Assembly (NCBI GenBank): GCA_030035585.1
Contig: CM057462.1
Span: forward strand, 60,422,734 to 60,486,733
DNA: 64,000 nt
Direction of reading: 5' to 3'
DNA from: Dugong dugon
Lineage: Eukaryota > Chordata > Mammalia > Sirenia > Dugongidae
Numbering within the stretch: position 1 is the first letter of the stretch; each line of letters opens with the position of its first letter. Both the position numbers and the translations under genes were made by a program. Positions 58,801 to 64,000 of this stretch are shown here, piece after piece. The notes beneath the pieces are model-generated. The model had not been told where the DNA came from. It saw only the letters and a list, made by a program, of their open reading frames with translations, and did no database searches.

Positions 58801-59874
58801 TTATCCACACAATGGAACATTATACAGTTGTTAAAAACAGTCAAAAGCAATATAGTAAGGCATTTAAGTATCTGATCTCTGGAATTAGTCTGGTTCTACC
58901 ACTTACTAGCTGTGTACACATAAGCAAGTTGCTTAAAGACTCTATCAGTTTCCACATATACAAAATGAGAACACTAGTATTACCTACCTCAGAGGGTTGT
59001 GACGGTTAATGAGGTAATGCATGTAAGGCACCGAGCGCAGTGCTTGGCAGAGAGGAAGTGTTCAATTTCATGCACTGACACACACACACACAGAGGTACA
59101 TGCATGTAAATTGTCTTAGAATAACACACAAGAAATTATTAATAGTTACTTTGGGAAGACTTATTTTTCATTTTATACCCTTTTTTCCAGTGTTTTTGTT
59201 TTTTTCTATGTTTTTGGTGTTGGGAAGATGGGGGACAACAGACCCATCCATAATACATTGTATTAGAAAAAGCAGATTACAAAACAGTGTGCATGGTATG
59301 ATTGCATTTTAATTTTTTAAAAAATATATACACAAACATATATGCAAAGAAGAGAGTTTAAAAGGACAGATATATGAAAATGGTAATAGCAGTTGTCTCT
59401 GGTAGAGGACTGTGGATGTTTTTTGTTTATTGTATGTATTCTCTGTAATAAGACATATATTGCTTTTTACAGTAAGACAAATGCTATTTTAAGAAATAAA
59501 GCCATCTTGCCCACCACACACCTTGAGGCAATCTTACACATGAATCATGCAAGAGGTATTACAAATCCAGTTCCAAAGTTCCAAAGAAAAAGATTTCATA
59601 ACTTTTCACCATAGTGTCTTCAGTAGCCAAAAAGACCTGTCAGAGTACAAAGCAAAAGGCAAAAAACTGTGGACTCAAATACCTGGCTTGGTGTAGCTTG
59701 CTCCATCCAGCTTTTCAGCTGCCAAAGTCACAGGCACCACATCTGCCTTTAGCTCTTCCTTTCCATCCATGCCCACATCTTTCACGATGACATTGACATT
59801 CACCTTCTGACTGGCCCTGGGTTTGGCTGCTGGACAAGCATGCTTCCAGAAACGCTGTTTCAAGGCTTCCAGTT
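40759..59874 (-). CDS. CLSPN: Claspin gene, C-terminal 17 coding exons (5' part outside window)
   Basis: Claspin is a nuclear adaptor that travels with the replication fork and, once phosphorylated in an ATR-dependent way, docks Chk1 so that ATR can activate it; it also supports fork speed with Timeless-Tipin. Seventeen exons were read on the minus strand: 59874-59683, 58026-57767, 56858-56680, 56582-56518, 55955-55756, 55428-55274, 54692-54466, 53919-53808, 53079-53004, 52788-52676, 43933-43769, 43663-43542, 43283-43156, 42815-42710, 41665-41583, 41353-41192 and 40869-40759. All introns are GT-AG and every exon phase fits the next, giving about 817 residues with no stop. Human claspin has 1339 residues, so roughly 520 N-terminal residues lie past the right edge. 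Identity rests on remembered human claspin sequence (Chk1-binding repeats, acidic blocks, C-terminus ending YLES). The frame is intact, so this is a functional gene rather than a processed copy. Confidence 0.96.
41192..41353 (-). CDS. CLSPN: CLSPN exon P
   Basis: 162 bp, phase 0 at both ends, encoding [54 protein letters not shown]. Matches the penultimate block of claspin. Acceptor TTATTTCCTCAG, donor GTAGGG. Confidence 0.96.
41583..41665 (-). CDS. CLSPN: CLSPN exon O
   Basis: 83 bp encoding [27 protein letters not shown] after a split Ala codon. The donor CAG|GTTGGT is weak at +3 and +4. The L1 insertion at 41722-42211 lies only 56 bp upstream of the acceptor, close to the branch-point zone. 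Confidence 0.95.
41722..42211 (-). mobile_element. 5'-truncated L1 3' end in CLSPN intron
   Basis: About 490 bp, flanked by the direct repeat GTATAATTACTTTT (41708-41721 and 42212-42225). It carries the alternative L1 3' module also seen at 27.9 kb (ACATTGATTACATTC, TTTGATCCCATATAGATA). Same strand as CLSPN and ending 56 bp from an exon acceptor. Confidence 0.88.
42710..42815 (-). CDS. CLSPN: CLSPN exon N
   Basis: 106 bp encoding [35 protein letters not shown] plus one base. The donor is G|GTGCGC, a poor match to GTRAGT and one of the two weakest in the set. It may still be used efficiently, because the reading frame continues cleanly into the next exon. Confidence 0.95.
43156..43283 (-). 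CDS. CLSPN: CLSPN exon M
   Basis: 128 bp encoding [42 protein letters not shown]. Mixed acidic and basic, probably helical in the second half. Donor GTAGGA, acceptor CTGCTTTAG. Confidence 0.96.
43542..43663 (-). CDS. CLSPN: CLSPN exon L
   Basis: 122 bp encoding [40 protein letters not shown]. Very highly conserved in vertebrate claspins. One base at the start completes Met and one base at the end opens Asp. Donor GTATCT. Confidence 0.97.
43769..43933 (-). CDS. CLSPN: CLSPN exon K, acidic patch
   Basis: 165 bp encoding [40 protein letters not shown] and [14 protein letters not shown]. This is one of the most conserved parts of claspin across vertebrates. The donor is GTCAGT, preceded by ACACAT, with codon AT|G split across the intron. 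Acceptor TGCTTTCTAG. Confidence 0.97.
44085..44499 (-). repeat. MIR-family SINE carrying a nested AfroSINE and an L1 target site
   Basis: TTTAATACATACTATGTGCC, then after the AfroSINE (44153-44352) AAACTGAGGTTCAGAGAGAT, TTGCCCAAGGTCACACAGCT. The L1 at 44500 inserted at its right end. Confidence 0.75.
44153..44352 (+). repeat. AfroSINE, CCCTGGGTGGTGCAA subfamily, inside a MIR
   Basis: TATGGAGTCTCTGGATGGTG to GAGTCAACTTGACAATAACT; in the CLSPN intron, antisense to the gene. Confidence 0.85.
45825..49350 (-). pseudogene. L1 ORF2 remnant (endonuclease-reverse transcriptase)
   Basis: Broken into at least five frames. Endonuclease pieces lie at about 48877-49065 and 48531-48839 ([31 protein letters not shown]). 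The reverse-transcriptase domain is the longest intact piece, 46744-47697, with [29 protein letters not shown] and the catalytic FADDM. The thumb and C-terminal parts follow at 46324-46710 and 45825-46085; the latter has the Cys-rich [19 protein letters not shown] segment. Frameshifts and stops rule out activity. Confidence 0.93.
49734..50440 (-). pseudogene. L1 ORF1 remnant
   Basis: Two frames carry the C-terminal half of the L1 ORF1 RNA-binding protein: the RRM part ([30 protein letters not shown]) at about 50011-50223 and the C-terminal domain ([36 protein letters not shown]) at 49734-49964. The coiled-coil N-terminus is missing because the element is 5'-truncated, and a frameshift separates the two pieces. 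Confidence 0.9.
50597..50940 (-). mobile_element. RTE LINE 3' end in CLSPN intron
   Basis: Reverse-strand RTE: TTGTTGTTGGTTGCTGCTGA, then GATATGTTTGAGCCCATTGT, then the upstream part GAAGCATTCTGGCTGTACTT. Longer than the other tail copies (about 340 bp). Confidence 0.75.
51540..51850 (+). repeat. Ancient L1/HAL1-type 3' fragment in CLSPN intron
   Basis: CATGGAAAAATGCTTATGGA, ATACAGCGTGATCTCAATGC, CAATGTTGTACTTTCATGAT. Confidence 0.6.
51939..52089 (+). repeat. AfroSINE, first of a tandem pair
   Basis: AAACCCTGGTGGTGTAGTGG to GACAGCAACAGGTT, internally deleted. Preceded by TAGTAGACCCTTTGG (51924-51938), which is repeated after it at 52090-52104. Confidence 0.9.
52105..52271 (+). repeat. AfroSINE, second of a tandem pair
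   Basis: AGTCCTGGTGGTGCAGTGGT to CTTGATGGCAATGGGTTGGG. It uses the same target word; a third copy TAGTAGACCCTT follows at 52272-52283. Confidence 0.9.
52676..52788 (-). CDS. CLSPN: CLSPN exon J, acidic patch
   Basis: 113 bp encoding [30 protein letters not shown] and then the basic SEKLKRQ. The last two bases start the Met codon completed by the first base of the next exon, 8.7 kb away. Compared with my memory of human there are a few extra residues in the [10 protein letters not shown] stretch. Confidence 0.94.
53004..53079 (-). CDS. CLSPN: CLSPN exon I, acidic linker
   Basis: 76 bp encoding [20 protein letters not shown] then FDSDK. This begins the conserved acidic patch of claspin, which is reported to recruit Cdc7 kinase and to contact other parts of the protein. 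Acceptor TATTTTAG, donor GTGAGT. Confidence 0.93.
53146..53532 (-). mobile_element. 5'-truncated L1 3' end in CLSPN intron
   Basis: Poly(T) then TTATTATTGTACTTCAGATG and the shared L1 3' UTR through GTGAGTTAGAATTTTGTTCT. Approximate duplicated A/T-rich target sequence. Sense relative to CLSPN, between exons H and I. Confidence 0.85.
53808..53919 (-). CDS. CLSPN: CLSPN exon H, Chk1-binding repeat 3
   Basis: 112 bp with the third, more divergent copy of the motif, [15 protein letters not shown]. The Ser before Gly corresponds to human S982. Upstream residues ([20 protein letters not shown]) are hydrophilic spacer. Split codons at both ends join to FTSQ-E and PTD-R respectively. Donor GTGAGT. 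Confidence 0.95.
54466..54692 (-). CDS. CLSPN: CLSPN exon G, Chk1-binding repeats 1 and 2
   Basis: 227 bp starting [17 protein letters not shown]. It holds two tandem copies of the Chk1-binding motif, [15 protein letters not shown] and [15 protein letters not shown]. In human claspin the Thr/Ser directly before the Gly (T916, S945) is phosphorylated in an ATR-dependent manner and binds the Chk1 kinase domain; both residues are present here. The acceptor is GCCTGTAG at 54693-54700. A closer AG (CCACAG at 54669-54674) would drop eight residues that I recall from human claspin, so the upstream site is preferred. Confidence 0.96.
55274..55428 (-). CDS. CLSPN: CLSPN exon F
   Basis: 155 bp encoding [20 protein letters not shown] and then the [20 protein letters not shown] segment, ending LLDAD plus two bases of a Gly codon. 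This precedes the first Chk1-binding repeat. Donor GTAAGT is a consensus site. Confidence 0.95.
55756..55955 (-). CDS. CLSPN: CLSPN exon E
   Basis: 200 bp encoding [20 protein letters not shown], then the [20 protein letters not shown] block and a terminal SSASK. The SPSP/LFRASL stretch is rich in Ser/Thr-Pro and basophilic phosphorylation contexts, as expected for a checkpoint mediator. Acceptor CTCTTTAG, donor GTAAGA. Phase: two-base start, codon-complete end. Confidence 0.95.
56518..56582 (-). CDS. CLSPN: CLSPN exon D (65 bp)
   Basis: Small exon reading [21 protein letters not shown] between split codons. Its first base completes the Gly codon of the previous exon and its last base opens an Asp codon finished by the next exon (reads [11 protein letters not shown]). 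Acceptor TTTTGTAG, donor GTGAGT. Confidence 0.94.
56680..56858 (-). CDS. CLSPN: CLSPN exon C
   Basis: 179 bp beginning in phase 0 as [20 protein letters not shown] and ending SSKMG with the Gly codon split. It is Ser/Glu-rich and probably disordered. The acceptor chosen, GGTAAAG at 56859-56865, has a poor pyrimidine tract. An alternative AG at 56838-56839 (CTTAATAG) would give a shorter exon but would shift the phase relative to the preceding exon, so the longer form is preferred. The human exon, as I remember it, has one residue more here. Confidence 0.85.
57767..58026 (-). CDS. CLSPN: CLSPN exon B, basic helix followed by Glu-rich tract
   Basis: 260 bp. The first third encodes a charged, probably helical or coiled-coil segment ([17 protein letters not shown], then [18 protein letters not shown]). 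The rest is almost entirely Glu/Asp: ten consecutive Glu, then [11 protein letters not shown], then further E-runs ending EGNQ. The GAA/GAG codon runs make this a low-complexity, slippage-prone segment, yet the frame is kept. Acceptor CTGTTCAG, donor GTCTCT (weak at +3 and +4). Confidence 0.95.
58370..59480 (+). repeat. Ancient L1/HAL1-type fragment with MIR inside
   Basis: AAAATAATGAGATACCATTT, ACTGGAACAAACAAGATGTC, CACACAATGGAACATTATAC before the MIR, and a further A/T-rich L1 end after it. Antisense to CLSPN. Confidence 0.65.
58865..59065 (+). repeat. MIR-family SINE in CLSPN intron
   Basis: CTACCACTTACTAGCTGTGT, TACCTACCTCAGAGGGTTGT, GAGGTAATGCATGTAAGGCA. Confidence 0.78.
59683..59874 (-). 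CDS. CLSPN: CLSPN exon A (first coding exon in window)
   Basis: 192 bp that starts with two bases finishing a split codon and ends with one base (G) of the next. It reads [20 protein letters not shown] and on through [20 protein letters not shown], a stretch I recognise from claspin just before the [12 protein letters not shown] block. The acceptor is TTTGGGTTTAG and the donor is GTATTT. The preceding exon was not found in the remaining 4.1 kb, so the upstream intron probably runs past the window edge. Confidence 0.93.
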
Positions 59875-61199
59875 CTAAACCCAAATGCCAACGAGTTTGT
59901 CAGTTTGCAATGCTCAAACACTTTCCTTTAAGATTCCAATTAAGAATTACAAGCTAAGTTTTTTAGCTCAAGAAAGTTGCAGGGAAAAAACACAAACAAA
60001 GAGAAACCAAAAATCCCTTTGCTACTAATGCCTTGTCTCAAATTCACACAACTGTAACTCATATGGACTACTACAGCTGTTCTTCCCTGATACGTTTAAA
60101 AAACCATAGGCTTTTTAAACAGAAATTTACAATGGAAGTCTCTAAATATGTGTATTAAATTCTAAAAAATGTATTAAACTGGTAGAAACAAATACCATAA
60201 TTTTCAACTATTCAACGGCTTAATTTTTCATGGGTTTCAGTCTCCTCTCTTTTTATTCCCTATTTGGAATACTTCACTATTGATTAGCAATCTTACTAAA
60301 GATAGGCAAGCTTTTTTAAAAAAAAAAGGAAAAAGAAAACCAATCCAGTCACTAATGCAACTCTGCACCAAGACTGGGAAAAGTTTTCTTGGTGAGAGAA
60401 ACTGTTATACAAGAAAATCGCACTTACTGGTAGTTACTGAAACCACAAACCCAACTTATATACAAGTGGGAATATATATACTGAGAGAGGTAAGATCAGC
60501 AGTTCAATGGCTACACGACCTTTCCCCCTCTTCCCCAATACTATTGCTTAGAATTTTCTTCGTTCTCCCTTAGCCAGCTGCTGCCTGGCACCATCCCCTA
60601 CTCACTCTGCCTAACACATCATACCGTAGTGGGATCTGTTGTGAGAGTTGACAGCTATAAACAGAAAGGAAAGGAAAAGGAGAAAAACTTCTTTGGGGGT
60701 TGAGGGACTCTGGATATTTTTGTGTGGCCTTCTCCTTTTCCATGATAAAATGTCCAGGATACTCTGAGTTTGGTTGTCTTTCTAAAATGCACTTGAATCA
60801 TACTTTAGTAGCTTTGTGATAAGCATCTACTGGTACATGTAGTTTTTCTTTCCCTAGAGGGACTTAGCAGAAAAAGAAAAGACTGGAAGGAAACCTTTTT
60901 CTTCTGAGTCCCTAACGTTATTAGCAGCAAAAACCGAACTCCAGAGTTGTATGTTTACATTACGAACAAGAGTAGGGAGACAAGCTATAAATCTGCCTCC
61001 TGTTTTATAGTGGTTCAGTAAGGTAATAAGGTTAGAAGCAACAGGTGGTGGCAGTGGAAAGGGAAAATAAATAGGTAGGTCATCATTGGTGCCAAGAGAA
61101 TAAAAGAAATGGGATGGGTAGGGAGATTACTTGGGACCTAAAATATTAGTGAGGCAAGAGGTGCCTTGGTTCATATCTGCAGAAAGCTAGAACCCTCAA

Positions 61200-62050
61200 A
61201 GTTTCTCATGCTCCAACCCACAGGAGCACCCATTTTCCTTGCCCTTTACTGCATGACTCAACCACCACACTCCTCAACCTGGAATCCTCATTCAAGCTCC
61301 TCTCCCTCCACTTGTGTTCTCCCAGGACACTTCATCCCCTCTATAACTGAAAAGTCTCTGTCCCAGCTCAAATCTTCACCAGTAGCGGATCTAAGACTGT
61401 TCTCGTTCTCATTGCTCGTAGCCTGGAAAGTAGAGGAAAAAAGAGCAGGGATTATCTCCTATCCTATTGCAGAGAACAGGAGTAATATATTTTTGGGACT
61501 CCATATTTTAAATCTACATGCATTTTCTCATGGAAACCTTACTTTACATGCAGATAAGGAAACTGAGTTTTTCCCACTGCCTTTCTTAACCCTTTCCAAT
61601 GTATTTGCCACACTAGCCGCTAGACTGAACTTTGGCCTCTGCTCACCTCTTGTCACCAATCCCCTTGCAATTTTCACTTCAACCAGTCAGCTTTTTCTTG
61701 TCTCTGTACCTTTTGCAGGTCTGTCTCCTCTACCAAGAAAGGTTCCCTCGCCTCTCTGCCTTAGGGTCTCCTACTCAGCTTTCAGGACTCAGTTCAGGTA
61801 TCAGCTCCTTTCAGAAGCTTCCCTGACTCCCCAGTTCAAGTGAAGTACCCCTCTTTTGGGCTCCCAATGCATCCACTGCAAGTGTATACCTTGACCACAA
61901 CACTTACCAGCCAGTATTATAATGGTCTGTTTGCCTGTCTGTCAGTCCTACTAGACTTTAATTGAGAGCAAGGACTATGTCTTACTTGTATATGTATATA
62001 GCACCTAGCAGTGCTAAATAAAAGTTTATTGCATAAATGAATGCATTGAT
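61200..62050 (+). repeat. L2 LINE fragment in CLSPN intron
   Basis: CACACTAGCCGCTAGACTGA, AGCTTCCCTGACTCCCCAGT, GAGAGCAAGGACTATGTCTT. The 225-residue frame at 61166-61843 is carried by this repeat and is not a gene. Confidence 0.7.
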
Positions 62051-62271
62051 ACTCAGCTTCATGTATATCATGGATAGGCTGGTCTGGGAACCCAACTGTC
62101 ATGTCAAATATTATTTCTAAAGGAAAACATGTTCTGAGTTCAAATAAGTGCCTACTGTGTTCCAGGCACTGTGCTACAAATCCCTGAACAAACCAAGTGT
62201 AGTGTTGGAGAAATTATCTAACCTAAGCCTCATTCTCTTCATTTGCAAAATAACGCCTGGGGCTATGAGAA

Positions 62272-62471
62272 TTAATCTGTTGCCCGAGAGTTGATTCTGA
62301 CTCATAGTGATCCTATAGGATAGAGTAGAGCTGTGCCATAGGATTTCTAAGGCTGAAATCTTTACGGAAGCAGACTGCCACATCTTTCTCTTGCAGAGCA
62401 GCTGGTGGGTTTGAACCGTCAACTTTTTGGTTAGCAGCCAAGCGCTTAACCACTGTGCCACCAGGGCTCCT
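62272..62471 (-). repeat. AfroSINE
   Basis: GTTGCCCGAGAGTTGATTCT to GTGCCACCAGGGCTCC; near full length, in the CLSPN upstream intron. Confidence 0.9.
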
Positions 62472-62939
62472 TATAAGAATTAACAAAGATGACTAATAAA
62501 GAATCTAAGAGTGTCTAGTATACTGGGTACTCAAAAAAAAAGAAAGAAAAAAAAAAGGCTTCTTCCCTTCCCTATCTCTTAGTCTGGAAATTGTTTAGAT
62601 AACTTCTAGTTCCATATTTCCATATAACAAAACTTTCCCTCAGTGTTCTAGGCAACAGCTCATTCTCATGCTTCTTTGCTAATGGAGCTATCTAGTTCTG
62701 TTACACAATCCCTTCACCCCCACCTCCTGCTCTGGTCAAACCGACTTACACATCCCCCCAGCATGCACTGTGCACAGCTCTTTCTCTCCCTTCCAGGAAT
62801 GTCATTCTCTCCACCTCCAAAAAGTCATCCATTCAATCAACAAAGACTCAGTGAGCACAGTTTACATGCCAGATACTGTGGCTGATAGCACCTGCCAACA
62901 ATAAGTTGTTTAATGAAGGAGTCTTGATATAAACAATTT

Positions 62940-63175
62940 CACTAATAGTAGAAACAGCAGCCACTATTTGAATGCTTCTTTATGCTAGCCATTTGTATGC
63001 ATTATTTCAATATATATTCACTGTAATCCCATCTGTGAGCCAGATAGTACTATTTTAGCTTTTTAAAAAGATGGCTCAGAGAGGTCAAATAACATACCAA
63101 AGTCAAACACTAAGTAACAAAGTCCAGATTTAAACCCTGTTCTGGCTATACAGCCGAAGCTTAACCACGCTGCCT
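62940..63175 (-). repeat. MIR-family SINE in CLSPN intron
   Basis: CTATTTTAGCTTTTTAAAAA, GATGGCTCAGAGAGGTCAAA, TCCAGATTTAAACCCTGTTC. Confidence 0.6.
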
Positions 63176-63424
63176 CAACACAGAGGAGGGAGCACCAAAC
63201 TCTATCCAAGAGATGCAAGGAAGTTTACTAATGTGGTAATACTTGAGTTCAGTCTTGAAGTCTCATTCATTTATTCATTCATTTACTAAACATGAATGTC
63301 CACCATGTGCCATCCACTGTGGAAGCACTAGGGATAAAGTAGGTACAAAACAGAATAAGATCCCTACTCATAATATAAAGGGGAAAGCAGTGAACAAGTA
63401 CTTACATACACCTACTCTCCAAGT

Positions 63425-63592
63425 GGGGCCCTGGTGGCACAGTGGTTAAGAGCTTGGCTGCTAACCAAAAGGCCAGCAGTTTGAATCCACCAGCCGCTCC
63501 TTGAAAACCCTATGGGGGCAGTTCTACTCTGCCCTATAGGGTTGCTGTGAGTTGGAACTGACTCAATGGCAACAGGTTTGATTTTGGTTTAC
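63425..63592 (+). repeat. AfroSINE, internally deleted
   Basis: GGCCCTGGTGGCACAGTGGT to CAACAGGTTTGATTTTGGTT. It is followed by a repeated flank ACTCTCCAAG (63413-63422 and 63591-63600). Confidence 0.9.
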
Positions 63593-63619
63593 TCTCCAAG
63601 CATTCCTTTAACCATCCAT

Positions 63620-63820
63620 TTGGAGTCCCTGGGTAGTGCAAACAGTTAAGCACTCGCCTGCTAACCAAAAAGTTGGCAGTTTGAGTCTACCCAGAGACAC
63701 CATGGAAGAAAGTCCTGGCATTGAAAAGATCAACCACTGAAAACCCTATGGAGCAGTTATACTCTGACGTACATGGAGTGGCCATGAGTCTAAACCTACT
63801 TCGTGACAAGTGGTTTGGTA
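63620..63820 (+). repeat. AfroSINE, CCCTGGGTGGTGCAA subfamily
   Basis: TTGGAGTCCCTGGGTAGTGC to GTGACAAGTGGTTTGG. Confidence 0.86.
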
Positions 63821-64000
63821 TTTTCTTTTAATGTAATTTATCCTTCTTCTGAACTTCCATTGGACTTTATTCTAAATATTTCTTTTAGCAAAGAATACTT
63901 TTCTTTTTTCTTCCCATTATTTAACAATATCTTGCATACAGTGGACAATATTAGTTGAATGAGTGTAAAAAAAATTCAATTTTGCAAACAATTTACTGAA

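Larger units (their letters stand above)
59875..64000. other. CLSPN: CLSPN intron (left part), no exon found
   Basis: From the acceptor of the first exon in the window to the window end. Holds L2 (61.2-62.05 kb), three AfroSINEs and a MIR. No further claspin exon was identified, so the next upstream exon is presumably outside. Confidence 0.6.

Noticed and set aside
61380-61422. A possible 43-bp claspin exon on the minus strand (acceptor TTTCCAG, donor GTGAAG) in a phase compatible with the next exon
   Set aside because: It sits inside an L2-like repeat, and the encoded peptide (ATSNENENSLRSAT) is not one I recognise from claspin. A phase match alone happens one time in three.
61166-61843. 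A 225-residue plus-strand ORF
   Set aside because: It lies over an L2 fragment, antisense to CLSPN, without any recognisable domain.
1-64000. CRISPR arrays, operons, phage or plasmid features
   Set aside because: The window is vertebrate nuclear DNA with spliced genes and dispersed retroelements; none of these features is present.

Overview
The window is mammalian nuclear DNA, almost certainly from an afrotherian and most likely a paenungulate such as an elephant. The evidence is a dense load of tRNA-headed SINEs of the AfroSINE type (about 25 copies, consensus tail GTCGGAATCGACTCGACGGC), RTE-type LINE fragments whose 3' tail resembles the SINE tail, and a lineage-specific L1 family, on a background of old MIR, L2, MaLR-type LTRs and ancient L1. 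The species cannot be fixed from sequence alone.

Two genes are recognisable, both on the minus strand. C1orf216 (UPF0500 family) has its whole coding region in one exon at 21163-21846, and a probable noncoding first exon and CpG-island promoter at about 24.6-24.9 kb. CLSPN (claspin) occupies about 39.5 kb to beyond the right edge. Seventeen coding exons were placed by hand with splice phases that agree at every junction. They encode the C-terminal 817 or so residues; the N-terminal part (about 520 residues by comparison with human claspin, 1339 aa) lies outside. The order C1orf216-CLSPN with both genes on the same strand matches human 1p34.3.

Layout: 1-13 kb is intergenic and repeat-rich. 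13.55-14.28 kb is a CpG island with no recognised gene. 14.3-19.3 kb holds repeats, including a three-level nested LTR/SINE block and a GA/GT microsatellite. 19.4-24.9 kb is C1orf216. 25-39.5 kb is intergenic, with L2, SINEs and two 5'-truncated L1s. 39.5-64 kb is CLSPN, whose 8.7-kb intron between exons 52676-52788 and 43769-43933 is mostly filled by a 5.95-kb L1 with a target-site duplication.

Claspin is the replication-fork adaptor that lets ATR activate Chk1. The exons here carry its three Chk1-binding repeats, its acidic tracts and its C-terminus. No operon, CRISPR, phage or other unknown multi-gene system is present. The most interesting material is the retroelement biology (shared SINE/RTE tails, composite L1 3' ends, repeated use of one insertion site, all young L1s in one orientation) and a few unexplained GC-rich or apparently constrained noncoding segments.
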